A DNA stretch of 64,000 nucleotides from Rhytidiadelphus loreus. Lineage: Eukaryota; Streptophyta; Bryopsida; Hypnales; Hylocomiaceae. Where the stretch lies: NCBI GenBank assembly GCA_947034895.1, contig OX344763.1:52079025-52143024 (forward strand). The letters are read 5' to 3'. Shown piece by piece: positions 1 to 11,910 of the stretch. The notes beneath the pieces were generated by a model. The model saw only the letters and a list, made by a program, of their open reading frames with translations, was not told the origin of the DNA and did not search any database. Numbering within the stretch: position 1 is the stretch's first letter; every line of letters starts with the position of its first letter. The position numbers were made by a program, and so were the translations under genes.

Positions 1-3000
1 AAGGTTGTCCGGAGGCATTGTCTAGATTAAAAATTATGGAACGATTTTTGGAAGATGAGCGAGTTTCTCCTTTTCTTCCTGAGTATTATCCTCGGGGTCA
101 GGATGCCAAGGCTCAATTTGAATTCCTAAAAAACTATCAATTGGAGTTAGACACTGTCAAGGGTGTCCAATCGGCAGATATGCTCGCTAGAAAGGTTGTT
201 CTCTTGGATGCGGCTATCTGTACTTGGGTTACAAGCACAAAAGCTTTGTCACGGGTTTTGAAAGTTCACCCATCTAATTTGAGGGTGGCTATAATCCGTC
301 ACAGTACTGTAAGATTGCAAGGTTCACCTTTTGGACTTGTAAGACGTAGAAAGAGGTCAAGATTGTCTAGTGAGATTAAAGACCTCATTACAAAGTGGTG
401 GACAGAAGAGACCCGTGTAAGTCCTAATAGGAAGGAAATTGTACAGAAGTGGATTAGTCCGAATACTTATGACAAACATTGCACTAATTATTTGCTCGAA
501 AGTCAGGTACGAATCGATTTGACTAGAGTGTTGTAGCCCCATGTACAATCATTGCATTGTCAAATATACTATCCTAGACATTGTTTCCATCCATCATGTA
601 CGTTGCGCACCTTGTTGTATCTCCCTTTTCTCTGATGGTTAGAATGTGTACTCTAGAATACGTTGATTACAATGTTGCAGATACATACTATATTAGTAAT
701 TGTACATCATGTACGAAGAGTACCATGGGGTCTCACATTTGAGTAATTAGAAAGCCTTTGCTGTCGGGTGATCTACTTTGTTGGAGGTTTGTACTTGACG
801 TATTCTGCTGGGTATTACGATCTAGGTTACGTTTTGAACAACCTTCGTACTTTTCGTTACCTCTTTTGTATTACCTGCTTTGCTTTCTCAAAAACATTTG
901 CATTCTTGTAGGCCGCATTTTACCAGCGATTTAAGGTGGCACACCTAGACGTGCCAATCAAACAGAGAGCCTTTGAAAATCTAAAGCCTTACTTTGTTAA
1001 AGCGTGCAACGAGAGGAACGTCTACTGTTGTAGATACTACGTGGAGATCAACATGCTCAGGGAGGGGTTCAATCGGATTCGGGATGGCACAAAAGGAATC
1101 CACTTCATTGAGAATTGCTAGTGCGTGTGTGATGTGTGCCTCTTTTGACTAGAAGAAGAAGCAAAGTGTCAAGCGCATCTGAAGACATATGCAGGCACAA
1201 CAGCGTTGTGGCAACAAATTGTTTGCCCTAAGCCTGGGAACGAAGAGTGGCATGCTTTGCAATGTATCATGGGTACGTGCGGAAATTGTGGTATTTCAAA
1301 GCTTCCGATTTGCGCACTTGAGTTATCATCGTCTTCAAATGTAAGCTGGTAGTGTTTTGAGAATGAAATCATTGGGGTGACACAGGATGGGAAGCCCCGG
1401 AAGAGGATTGTCGAGGTATACAAAGAGACCTCTCCACAAGTGTTCTTTGAATACTTTAAGTCCAAACTGCCCCAATTCGTGAAGCACAACTTCGTTGCGA
1501 GGTGGCATGACGACCACTGCAAGCGTTCTATGCAGAGTTTGGGCAAAGATGTGATTTTGTCACACATTGATTTCGTTGAGAACTACACTTTTGAGATTCA
1601 AAATTAGATTTAGAGCATGTATTGGTGCTCCACACAGATCAGTTTCCTTGTCCACATCACGTATCGCTTTAAACCAGACGGAGTTATGGTGAAGGAATCC
1701 CACTTCTACATAATTGATGATGAAAAGTACGATTCCCTTTTTGTACAGCATTGTTTGATGCAACATTCGCGATGGCTAGAGTCTCAAGGTACGCTTAACA
1801 TTGCCCCAAGTTTTGCATTGACTATAACGCTTTCTCATTCGCTCTACATGCATAGTTCTTACATGTAATAGTTAATTGTGGGTGGCACGGAACTCTTTGA
1901 CTATGATGCGTGTATACTGTAAAAGTTTCGCTCTGTACAGATTTTGTATAACATTTGTAAATGTTACGGAGTGTATTGATATTTGTAGATTGCATTGACA
2001 GGGATTCGACCGAAGCACCACGTCGTTTAGTCCGACGGTTGTACAGGGCAGTTCAAGGGTGCCCGACCATTTTGTTTTGTGGCCAGATATCTAGGCCTGA
2101 CAAATGGATGCACTATAAACTGGAATTTTTTTGGAACGGGTCATGGGAAGGGAGAGTGGGACGGAGCTGGTGTTGTTATGAAGTGCGCTCTAAGGTATTC
2201 CCAATTGCACAATACTTGGAGGAGGATGCAAAACGCCCACGATGCAGTGGCGTTTTTGAATGAGACTATAGGAGGGATTGTGGATACAAACTTCGAAAAG
2301 ACTAGCATCAAAGAGGTTCAGAGATACTTCTGGGAAATACTAAAGGACGCCACAAGAGAGCGCAGTTACCATTGCGAGACTGTCTCAGGCTCCCAGACCT
2401 TGCATTCAATTTACTCTTTTGTTGTTGCGGACCCAACGCAACTTTTTGTGCGTAAATTATCATGCTTATGTGTTTATTGCATTGACGACAATTTCATCAA
2501 CTGCGTTAACAAGTCTCATGTTGAGAATTGGGATTTGGTAAAGTTGAAGTTATACGATCTCCAACTAGTTGCTCACCATATGACGGACCACAACGCTGCA
2601 GATGGTGAAGATTGGGAGGAGGGCATGGAAGGCGAGGCATTTGGTGATCTCATTCGGCCAGGTGACAACTTTGTTGTCTCTGTTGTAGAAGGCAATAGTG
2701 AGGGAGTGGAGTTCTATATTTTACAGTGTACCAGGGGAAAGTATGAGGTAGAACATGGATTCAAATGTGCTTGGGGCCCGGAGTTTGAAGCTGGTGACTT
2801 CATCATACGGGGTACTTACTATCAAAAGTGGAACAATGGGTACGTTCATCTAGGCAACTCACAACCAGCCCATATTGATGCACACCTTGTGGTACATGGA
2901 AAATTTGTTATGATTTTGAAGTCAAGTAGGCGGAAAGGTGGGGAGGTTACTTATGACATAAGAGACGACAACCTTGCTACTATCAAAGCCGGATTACATC

Positions 3001-3023
3001 GGTTTAGGGAGGAAGAGGACTAG
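1..3023 (+). pseudogene. DDE-type transposon protein, three exons, decayed (copy 1)
   Basis: Exons are about 1-506 (open at the window edge), 912-1788 and 2002-3023; both introns start GT, end AG and keep frame. Exon 1 is basic (VRRRKRSR; KWWTEETRVSPNRKE). Exon 2 has a Cys-rich stretch (CVCDVC, MGTCGNCG) and IDFVENYTFE, a likely first catalytic Asp. Exon 3 has SDGCTGQFK and FGTGHGKGEWDG, likely second and third acidic sites, then a C-terminal domain (IIRGTYYQKWNNGYV) that recurs at 33.04-33.5 kb. In-frame stops lie at 1119 TAG, 1149 TGA, 1350 TAG, 1605 TAG, 1611 TAG and 2028 TAG. The last sits where HVV-W-SDG is expected, so TGG became TAG. I know similar uncharacterised transposon proteins in plants and animals but cannot name the family. 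The DDE reading is inferred from spacing and motifs. Confidence 0.72.
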
Positions 3024-3036
3024 TGACTTTACTTCT

Positions 3037-3398
3037 ATAAGTACTTAGAGATACTTTGTATACAATTCTTTACATTTTTTATAAATTTATACACTTTGTA
3101 AAATTGTGTACTTGGTTATTTGGATTTGTCCGCTGAGTCTAACGTTGCAACTCCGAAGCTTAATTGTTATTCATGTCCATGTGCTTTTTGAACCAAATGC
3201 GATGGAAAAGACGCGGAGTAAATCAATTCAATAGGCAGGATTGTGGTGTCGACCAGTGCATTGAATTTTTCTTTGCATGGTGTAGAAACTGTGCACAACT
3301 GGATTTTTTATAAATACTAAGAGATACGTTTTATACAATTCCATACATTTTGCACAATTTCATACTCTTTGTATACAATTGTACTCGTTATTTTTGTC
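3037..3398 (+). repeat. 3' non-coding end of the transposon, duplicated
   Basis: Two related copies lie about 273 bp apart (near 3037-3115 and 3310-3398). Each has a GTACTTAGAGATACTTT-like core followed by TATACAATT and GTACA words. The same core occurs in reverse complement near 29040-29130 and 31570-31660, just downstream of two B3 exons. It therefore marks the 3' end of one transposon family. Confidence 0.55.
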
Positions 3399-4092
3399 TA
3401 TTTGTTGAATCTACCATTGTAGCTCCTAATCTGGCTGATCACGTACAGTAGAGGACATCCAAAGTAATATTCACTCGTTTCCAATTCAACTTACAATCCT
3501 ATCTGACTCTTCATCTACAGTTTTGTACTCTTTCTACAAATTTGACAAAGGTGAAACCCTGCATACTAAACTTGGCCTTCTCAAAAGACTCCTCACTGTA
3601 TCTCTCTTCCTTAGTCTCTATCCTCTTGCAGCACAGAGCACAGGGCTCAAAACCAAACTCAAAACCGCTCTTCCAAACTCCAACTAGCAAAGCTCCCATT
3701 TATTTGAGTTCCGCTTAGTAAAGTTACAAAGGAAACACAGCTTCATTCCGGATTCTGGGCTGACATGGGAAATGCAAATTACCTTTGTACATTGGAGCCA
3801 GGTGGCATGCAGATAGGGCAGGTGAAAAACCCCCGCAGCTCTAGGCCGTTTGAGCTGGAGCAAGGTCGGTGGGTCCCGCCTCAGGTGTGGGAAGGCAAAC
3901 CCAGCCCTCACCACGCCCCATGTGCCTTCTTGCTTCCTACTCACCACTAACTAGTGTTCGCCTTCTCGTTTCCGACTCACTGTCGTTGCTGCTTTAGATA
4001 CATCATTCGCTTCGGTGTTCGCCTTCTCATTTCTAATCTTGTACCTGAGTTGGATTTCTTATTTGCAATCTTTTAATAGTTGAATTTGCGGT
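3399..4092. other. Spacer without a supported gene
   Basis: Short open frames occur on both strands near 3511-3950, but none has a recognisable motif or convincing splice context. The 3780-3920 part is richer in GC than its surroundings. Confidence 0.4.
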
Positions 4093-4320
4093 GTGGAGAT
4101 GTCTAGCCATAATTGTACACTTGTTCAACAATGCATCACGGATTACTTTCCATTTCGTACCACTAGACTAGTTCAACAATGCATCACGACTTACTTCCCA
4201 TTTTGTAGTACTAGAGAGTTTGATTCTTTGGTTACTTCGACGGAAGGATTGTATGTTTCAGAAACACCAAGGTCCCAGCAAGACAACATTGTGTACTACC
4301 TAGGACTTCGTAGTCCTTGA
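4093..4320 (+). pseudogene. Fragment of a transposon 5' region
   Basis: A 75-codon open stretch contains an in-frame duplication: GTTCAACAATGCATCACG occurs at 4123 and again at 4171, 48 bp later, encoding LVQQCIT twice. A related sequence lies in reverse complement at about 31010-31110, just upstream of the minus-strand N-terminal transposon exon at 30.55-31.0 kb. I therefore read this as the 5' remnant of a second copy of that family. Function is unknown. Confidence 0.35.
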
Positions 4321-4729
4321 CACATGTCTACTACTGTCGTCAGAAACAACGAGGCACTGTTTGAGCAAGCAATGGCAACTGAAGACCCTACAGTCATGAT
4401 TGAGTCCGTTAATCAGAGTATGTAAAGGTTTGTATACGCAATTCCTATTAGTTTCATTTCACTTAAATTTCAACTTACCTATTGCATTAATTTTTAGGGT
4501 GTTATGCTATACCCATTGTAGTCGTTCATTGCATTGAACTTGAGTGAGCTTGAATGTAGGATGATCATAGCGTATACTTTCAAGTGCTTATACACTAGTA
4601 CACCAAGTACCAGTGGAATGTCCATTGTCGGGAAGCTTGCACTCACAGTCTATCATTTTTCTGTAACATTTGTATATTCTACTTGTATGTTGTGGACATA
4701 AAAAAATGACAAAGGTCTCAAAGGATAGA
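4321..4729. other. Spacer, nothing recognised
   Basis: AT-rich sequence with several short palindrome-poor GTACA words; no open frame or motif of interest. Confidence 0.4.
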
Positions 4730-5593
4730 TTACCCAGATTTTTTTTCTAGTGTTGATTTAGTAGCCTCATCTTCGCCTTCTTTTCCGCGGGCTTCTACAT
4801 CCCCTCCTTCTCCGATATTAGTGTCCTCGCCTCCCCCAACTCCACCCGTGGTTTTGTCATCCCTGTCTTTCTCGGTGTTAGGGCCTTCTTCCCCTCTAAC
4901 TTCCCCTCCTAAACCGTCCACGACATCCCCTGTGCCAACAGGAGCTTCTATAGGTACACCTCCCCGACTGACCACTAATATGCCCTCCACCACCCTAGCA
5001 ATGGCCTCTTCTCCCAAGGTCCTAACACTGGCTTCAGCAACAACGGTGACTGTCACATGGGCTTCGTTAGTAGAGGTGACATTGCATTCATTACGAACGG
5101 GAGCAATGGCTTTACAATCAATGACTTGTGGCATGCAGTCCGTTGAAGCCCCTTCCACAACAGTGGCCTCGACCCTCCCTTCGCCGTTGTAAGCCCCTTC
5201 CACAACGGTGGACTCAACCTTCCTTTCTTTGCTAGGGTGTTCTTCAACAACAGTGGACTCAACCCTCCCCTCGCCGTTGTAAGCCACTTCCACAGCGGTG
5301 GACTCAAACCTCCCCTCTTTACTAGGGTGTTCTTCAACAGCGTTCGCCTCGACCCTCCCCTCGCCGTCGTAAGCCCTTTCCACAGCGGTGGACTCAATCC
5401 TCCCTTCACTGCCAAGGTGTTCCTCATTCCCGCAGTGTCCACCATCACCATCTTGGTTTGTTTTCCGAGATACTGTCCGGAAAGTGGACCGGCTTACACA
5501 ATCCGAACACAACAAACTGTATAGGTTTGTACACAATATACATTTTCTGGATATGGGTCTACATTTCAGAAAGAGCAGATTTTCAAAATGCAT
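4730..5593 (-). CDS. Acidic repeat protein, probably a 3' exon
   Basis: An open frame of up to 287 codons ends at 4730. The first part (Cys-rich, near 5500-5593) may be upstream intron read through. Residues from about 45 on are acidic and rich in Gly, Glu and Val. Six 15-residue repeats (5148-5417) alternate two types, VE.AYNGEGRVEST and VEEHPSKEGRVEST. The tail is Glu/Gly/Asp-rich and ends EKKSG. No domain is recognised. It could be the last exon of a transposon gene on this strand, perhaps the one at 7.1-8.8 kb, but I found no splice link. The start is unresolved. Confidence 0.4.
   Translation of the reverse strand: MHFENLLFLKCRPISRKCILCTNLYSLLCSDCVSRSTFRTVSRKTNQDGDGGHCGNEEHLGSEGRIESTAVERAYDGEGRVEANAVEEHPSKEGRFESTAVEVAYNGEGRVESTVVEEHPSKERKVESTVVEGAYNGEGRVEATVVEGASTDCMPQVIDCKAIAPVRNECNVTSTNEAHVTVTVVAEASVRTLGEEAIARVVEGILVVSRGGVPIEAPVGTGDVVDGLGGEVRGEEGPNTEKDRDDKTTGGVGGGEDTNIGEGGDVEARGKEGEDEATKSTLEKKSG
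5148..5417 (-). repeat. 45-bp coding minisatellite, six units
   Basis: Units start at 5148, 5193, 5238, 5283, 5328 and 5373, each exactly 45 bp. Odd and even units form two types, giving a 90-bp higher-order period. The repeat keeps the minus-strand reading frame (15 residues per unit). Confidence 0.85.
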
Positions 5594-7138
5594 TTATCCT
5601 TGTATTTAGTAAAATATATACAAAAGAGGTACACGAAATATAGTTTACCACTACACCTCTACATTCAAAACAGAATACATTCAAAAAAAATTCTCGATTC
5701 GTACATTTGTTCCGATTTCATTGAAAAATGTAATATCTAGCAAGAATGATTTAAATCTATCAGGTTTCATCTGGGGATCTTGACCTATGTCTCTTCCTTC
5801 GACCCTCCCTACATCCTAGAAACACACATCAAATATATGTAGAAACCAAAATGCACATTGCATTATAGTGAGTAAGTTGTGAAAAATACAAAGACCCTAC
5901 AAGAAAGGATCGAAAGAACCAACATAAGGTAAGGTTCATGGATTATACCCAATTGTGTGCACTCCAAATGTTTGAATTGCCGTCGTACATTCTTCATAGC
6001 CCATACAAAAACTGTCACAACAACCCCGCACTACTAAACTTCCTCTCCATCTCCGGTAGTGTCTACAATGGATCGGAGTGGCTCCATCCTACATTCCGAC
6101 AGAGCATATTCTAAACCCAGTACGCAATGTGTTGTGGCGGGTACACAACCAAAAACAACAGCGAATGTACTCAAAGAAACAAAATCAATACCCAGTTGTT
6201 ATTGTTGTTCTTGCTGATAATGCAGCTTGTGCTTGTTCTTCGAGCCTAGATGCAGGACTATGTACTCCACTGCTTTTTCAAAATAAGCTGGGTTGTTCCA
6301 TAGGGATCCCTTCTTCATTGCCATCTCCCCCTCCTCCTCCATCCGAGGAAACACACGCTGCACAAATACACTGTCTTTAATATCCTATAAACCAAGTTTT
6401 GTATCTAAATCGGGTACAAACATATTAGCATGTTACATGTCATAGTACAAAAATGTACAACTTCATACAAGTTGTACAAATTGTACAACTCCAAGAACAA
6501 TAGGAAATATTGGAATAAAACAACTCCCTTTAAAGTACTGCCTAAGTACTAACAATATGGAAACCTGTACAAACTGTCCCAAATATATTACAATAGGTAC
6601 AACGTCAGGAATACAATAAACATGAAGTACAAACAAGGGACAATGTATCCAAAACTTTACCAAATAGTACAAACCTTAGATACAAAAATAGAGACAATTG
6701 AACCGAAAGGGCAATCGGAAAGATCAAGTACAATAAGAAGGACGACAATAAACATGAAGTACAAATGAAGGAATCCATATCACTTGCAAGTAACAATGTA
6801 TCCAACATCTTACCAAGATGTACAAACCTGGGATACAAAAATACGAACAATACAATCCGCAAGATAACAGTAAGCACCAAGTACAAATCACTTATCTGCA
6901 GACACCCCTTCAATAACGATCTACACGAAATGTAATAGAACTGTACGCAATTGAAATAACATGATACAAACAATTAAACCAGTATTACAAAAACTACCTT
7001 TCTCCTAATCCCCCCAATCCCAAGAAAACCAAGAGAATCTAACAAAACTATACTACATGTACCAATGAATACAAAGGTGTACCAATGATAATGCAATTTC
7101 ACGATATCACCTTCTTCATCTTCAATGATTGTTCGACA
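5594..7138. repeat. GTACA-rich AT spacer with direct repeats
   Basis: No convincing gene. From about 6380 the words GTACAA and TTGTAC recur densely. A direct repeat is visible around 6610-6700 and 6745-6850: both copies carry CAATAAACATGAAGTACAAA, then ACAATGTATCCAA, then a GTACAAACCT word and ATACAAAAATA. This resembles the non-coding ends of the transposon family at 3.0-3.4 kb. Confidence 0.45.
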
Positions 7139-8791
7139 CTACTGGATGGCTGTGCGAATTTCCATTGCTGTATCACTCCTAGATGCTAATCCTCCAGTGA
7201 TGTCGGTGGCACATGCTGCTTCCAATTTCGTCCACTCTTCACTCCCACCTCCAGGGCGACCACAACCACGAACACCCCTCCAACCAAAACTTATAATCCA
7301 CTCAATGGGCTGAACTTGCCTGCAATTCGAAGTAGAGCATTCTGTGCCCTCGGTGAAATGCACACCATAGGTGATAGACGTGTTTACATGCAGTGACAAC
7401 CATCTCAAAATGCGGAAATAGGAAATCGCACAAGGCACAAGAGGAATCTCCTTCTCCATTGCCTACTCCTTCATTGCCTGTTCCCTCGACGTACACCATC
7501 GGTAATGGCCTCAAATGAAATCCACATGATGAACGCCCCAAATAAGCATGCTCCTCCTGCAAAGCACAAACTTGCATTCGCATCTTCACAACTCGTTGGC
7601 AATGGAGCTTCAAAGTCTCTTCAGAAGTAGCAACTTTGCCCTCCAACTTCTTCACTTTCTTGAGTGCGCTGCATACTAATTTGTTGCACGCCTCTACCTT
7701 CTCCCTTAGCTTCAAATCCACAACCCCATCCGTAGTCGCTACTTCCAACTGCTTCATGTATCCCTTTTGATTCATCTTCATGATACTCACCACCTCCTTG
7801 TAATGATTAAGAGCTTTTGTGCGCCTCTCCTTAACTGTAGTTGCCTCCTACTCAGCCTCCACCCTAGCCTCCAGCTCCAAGTTCTACACAGCCAACAATC
7901 GTCCCAAGTACTCCAACCTGGACTTACATTCCTCCTACATCAACACAAATTCACCCATGGAACTCCCTCTGCCCTCACAAATTTCAGATGGCAATTTTCG
8001 TTTGTCGACATGAAGTTTCCGCCAAGCCCCCACCGTCCCTATCTTCTTATTCTTCCCCTTCATCTTCATCTGGTTTAGCTTGAAAACATTGCGCTCGTGC
8101 AACAAACGTTGGGTCCCCATACGCGGCCCAATTAACTAGGACATTTTCCTGATCCAAAACAATCCCACGCGCCATCTTATGAGGAAGAAGAGGACGGGGG
8201 TCTTTTCGTTGATAAAGAGCTCGTAAGAGCTCTTTTATCCTCTTCTGCAACTTCTGTGACTTCACGTCCTTCCAGCTGTATCCATAGCGTCCATCCTTAT
8301 CCACCGCCTTTCCAAATAACTTGAAACACTTCTTGTTATCAAATTTCTTCCCTTTCCACTTTGTCAACCGATTTGGCAAGTATCCTTCATCCTTGAAGCC
8401 GTACTTCTTCACAAAATAAGCTTTGGTCATTTTGGGTGGTGGATCTGTGAGCTTCATGAGCTCTTCATCTACATCATTGGCATTGAATTCCTCGCCCTCT
8501 TCCTCCTCCTCATCGCCCTCCTCTTCCTCGTCACCCTCCTCCTCCTCGGTGCCTTTCTCCTCCTCGGCGCCCTCCTCATCCTCCTTGCCCTCCTCACATT
8601 GACTGCTAGACATCTCCTCGCTATTGGACCTCTCCTTGCTATTGGACGTCTCCTCGCTATTGGACCTCTCCTCGCTGTCGGAACCCTTGTCGCCTTTCTG
8701 GACGTCCTGTTATGCTTGTTGGACTTGGGGTTGAGCGTGTGACTGTGCCCGCAACACCGAGGCAGCACCTCTGCCTCTAAACCGTGTCATT
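7139..8791 (-). pseudogene. Coiled-coil / RING-like zinc protein, decayed
   Basis: Reading starts at ATG 8791 (MTRFRGRGAASVLRAQ). An acidic SNSEE/EEEGDEEE stretch follows, then a basic domain around 8080-8440 (MTKAYFVKKYGFKDEGYLP), a coiled coil (about 7500-7950), and a Cys/His cluster at 7350-7430 (CALCDF, then CKHVYHLWC) like a RING-type zinc site. Breaks: TAA at 8710-8712; one frame change near 8050-8120; TAG at 7935, 7884 and 7848, each at a coiled-coil position where Gln would fit (VLM-*-EEC, LAV-*-NLE, EAE-*-EAT); and another frame change near 7355, after which the text continues as HFTEGTECSTSNC. The protein is probably encoded by a mobile element. I do not recognise its role. Confidence 0.55.
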
Positions 8792-8825
8792 TCTTGCCTT
8801 AGATACAAAAAGCAGCAAAATTAAA

Positions 8826-9445
8826 ACCCTAAACCCTCTCGTTTTGAAAGAAATTAGATGGACTGCTAGACATAGAGGTGGGACTGACCGCACACATTCA
8901 TGTTCGCATAGTACAACTGGGAAGTGGGGTTTCGCTCTTCAACACCCTCAATTTGACTTCATTGATTCGATCAAAGCATACAAACGTGATTGAGAACAAT
9001 GTCATCGACATGTAAACCTTAAACGCAGGTTATTCTTTTGAAGAGGAAAAAGAATAAAACAATGTAGGAGACCCACCAACTTAATGAAGAATGATTCTAC
9101 TAAGATCGAGCTCCACAACATTTAGCATTTTCCAGCAATAACAACTCCTAAACCCTACGCCTCCTAAAACACTACGTATGGTACATAATTTGTACATAAG
9201 GAGTCTAGACAAAACGTATTTCAGTACAACGCATCGAAATTGTACGCATAGTACAACTCGAAGTAGGGTTTGCTCATTGCTTGTCTTCCACACCTTGAAA
9301 CTGTATACCCTAAACCGATTTGGCCATAAAGGCTGTGTCAAAAACAATGTCGTGAACATCTGAAACCTAAGCGCATAGATTACTCTCTTCAAGAAGAAAA
9401 AGAGTAAAGCAATGCAAGAGACCACCTACTTCAAGAATGAAATCA
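8826..9445. repeat. Direct duplication of about 340 bp period
   Basis: CGCATAGTACAACT followed by GGGTTT.GCTC occurs near 8904 and near 9245. The flanks continue alike: CCTTAAACGCA versus CCTAAGCGCA, then AAGAGGAAAAAGAATAAA versus AAGAAAAAGAGTAAA. A third partial copy starts near 9535. The array lies directly upstream of the minus-strand gene start at 8791, so it may be its 5' flank. AAACCCTA words (plant telo-box-like) are present at 8826 and 9153. Confidence 0.6.
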
Positions 9446-10100
9446 GAGGTAACGGACAAGTATGGGTGCACTGTAATCCGTTGAAACTAAGTAGTAGACC
9501 TTGCAAAACATCAAGAGCAAACAAAAACTCTTACGCATAGTACATACTCAATTCAATGGCTTTACTAGGAGGGGAAGCCTTGACAGAGTTCAACTTCTTC
9601 CTTCCCAATCCGTTGTACATATCTCACGACAATGCTTTGCGCCCTCCTCACCCTCCTATTCCTCCTTGCCGAACTGAATTTCCCTTCAAACCGCTAGCCT
9701 AAGATCCAGAATTTGCCAACCATCGAAGTTGGTCGAAGGCTTCGTAATCAAACGCATTTCGACAAATAAAATTGATATCCTCAAGATAACCCCAAACTTG
9801 AAATCAGAGATTGAGAACAGTTCTACTAAAATCCTAAACACAACAACGCTAAACCGAACACACAAACAGTTGGGGCCTCACGAGTTGCAAGCCTCTATGA
9901 AACTGGAGTCAGCAGACGAGAAAGACTCGAAATCGCCGGAACTCCAACCGGGTACCACCAGTCACCGCATGAGTTGACATGACTGCTTGCCCACCTAAAC
10001 CGGTTATATTCATGACTAAATTATTGTAAATAACATGCATTTGATCTTATCAAATTTTCACCAAATGATGTATTGGAAGTTTTATGAAAAATGAATTCAT
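9446..10100. other. Spacer, no supported gene
   Basis: One 82-codon open stretch (9729-9977, +) has no motif, family or splice context. Nothing else was recognised. Confidence 0.4.
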
Positions 10101-10179
10101 GGTTTTCAATTGGTTCCTCATTTAAAAAATTGGTCAATTGTGTCCTTATTCTTAACAACATAACATTGAATCATACTAA

Positions 10180-11480
10180 TGTAACAAAAATGAATGTTCT
10201 TAATCTTGTAAAAGAAACATTCTTTAAACCTAGATCGAAGTAGCTATTTCTATATTTTGTAGAAGATATATTCACCGTACTAATGGGAAAAAAAGGTGTT
10301 GTGGGTCTCATTAAAGAAAATTAAAATTGCACTATGAAGAAACAATGGCTAATTTTATTTGTGTAAGAAAATGTACAACCATTTAAACCAAAAAAAATGG
10401 GTAATATTATTCTTGTAAAAAAAATATTCAACCATAGTAATGAAAAAGAAATAGGTGTTAGAACTTTTGAAAGAAATATTCAACCATAATAAAGATGCCT
10501 ACGTTGGGTATAATTATTCATATCCAGAAATAAACAAAACCATGGTAATGTAAAGAAATGGATGTTTCTATTCTTATAAAAAAAATGTTTATTGATCATA
10601 GTAATGAATAAAATTAATATTCTTACAAAATCAATATTCAACCATTGTAATGAAAAAAAAATGAGTATATCTAATCTTGTAAAAGAAATATTCAACTAAA
10701 GCAATTAAATAAATGGGTGTCCTCATAAAAAAATATTCAACCATAAAAAAGTGGTCATAAATGGATAATTTTATTCTTGTAAAAGAAACATTCAACCATA
10801 GTAATGGAAAAAATTAGCATTCATACTTGATAGAAATATTCAACCATAATAAGAATGCATGAATGGATATTTTTATTCTTGTAAGGAAATTATCAAATAT
10901 TGAAATTTTTAAAATGAGCATTTTTATTCTTCTAAGATAAATATTCAACCATATAGTAATGAATAAATCAGTATTCTTATGTTCAAAACAACTACTAAAC
11001 TATAGTAAGGATGCATATGAACATATTTTGCAAATACTTTTGTAAAGAAAAATATGAATGAACCATAGTAATGCAAGAATGGGTATTTTTGTTTTATTTT
11101 TTGAAATACTCAACCATTATAATGAAAAAAGAAGATGCTCTTAACAAAAAAATACTTAACCATGAGTGATAGGAAAAAAGATTATTTTGTTTTATTTTTA
11201 TGAAAAAAATATTCTTAAACCTTAAATGAAAGAAATAGGTGCTTTTGACTTTTATAAAGACAAACTAAACCTTATGAACAAAGAAAAATGGGTATTCCTA
11301 TTCTCATGAAAGAAAATACTTCACTTTTATAAATATACAAAAATTGATAATAAGATAAGCAGATAATCATACTATTGAAGCCTTCAAAAGGAATTTTTAC
11401 TTTTATAAATTGATATTTTTCTGATATTATGAAAGAGAAAAATCAATAAGGAGAGTTTGTTCTTATTTCTACAATTAAAA
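10180..11480. repeat. AT-rich degenerate tandem-like repeat
   Basis: The phrase ATTCAACCATAGTAATG followed by A-rich sequence and ATTCTTGTAAAAGAAA recurs about every 55-75 bp in degraded form (for example near 10420, 10470, 10630, 10735, 10790, 10840 and 10945). No gene is visible in this stretch. Confidence 0.6.
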
Positions 11481-11732
11481 TCTTCAAACATTAAAAGAAG
11501 CTAAGAACTGAATTTTGAACTATGTACAATAAATGCAAAACATATATGTTTATTCTTACAAGGCTTAAGCCTTGAATCAATCAAATGAAAATATAGAGAG
11601 AAAAAAAAATAGAGAGAAAAATAGAGAGAGAGAAAATCAACAAAACATTGTTTGAAACAAACATGCCTCATTTCATAGGCACATATCATCTTGAAAACAA
11701 CACTGAGACAGAATAAAATGTATAAGGCTTCT
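11481..11732. other. Spacer with GAGA tract
   Basis: AT-rich; a short AGAGAGAAAA-type tract lies at about 11595-11635. No gene seen. Confidence 0.4.
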
Positions 11733-11769
11733 TAGGGTTTTTTAGGGTTTAGGGTTTAGGGTTTAGGGT
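11733..11769 (+). repeat. Interstitial telomere-like tract
   Basis: Four or five TTTAGGG units (one imperfect) in a row, the usual plant telomere unit, well inside the sequence. Confidence 0.85.
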
Positions 11770-11854
11770 ACATGCTACTTTACAATAAGAGAATCGTGAA
11801 CGAAAAACAAACGTAAGAGCTAGTATTTTGGTATAGCCAGGTCCAGGGTTGCTA

Positions 11855-11910
11855 TTGTGCGAGCCTAGGAGCGGGAGCCTGTGAGCCTGTGAGCCCGCGA
11901 GCGTGAAATT
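11855..11910 (+). repeat. GAGCCTGTGAGCC minisatellite
   Basis: Short tandem words GAGCCT, GGGAGCCT, GTGAGCCT, GTGAGCCC and GCGAGC are followed by an AAATTTTTTTGATGG-like stretch and preceded by GCCAGG. An inverted relative lies at about 28090-28180. Confidence 0.6.

Noticed and set aside
3765..3950. A tRNA-derived element or small gene in the GC-richer patch
   Set aside because: I could not find A-box and B-box sequences at proper spacing or a cloverleaf; the short ORF has no support.
9729..9977. 82-codon ORF
   Set aside because: No motif, no splice context and no relative elsewhere in the window.
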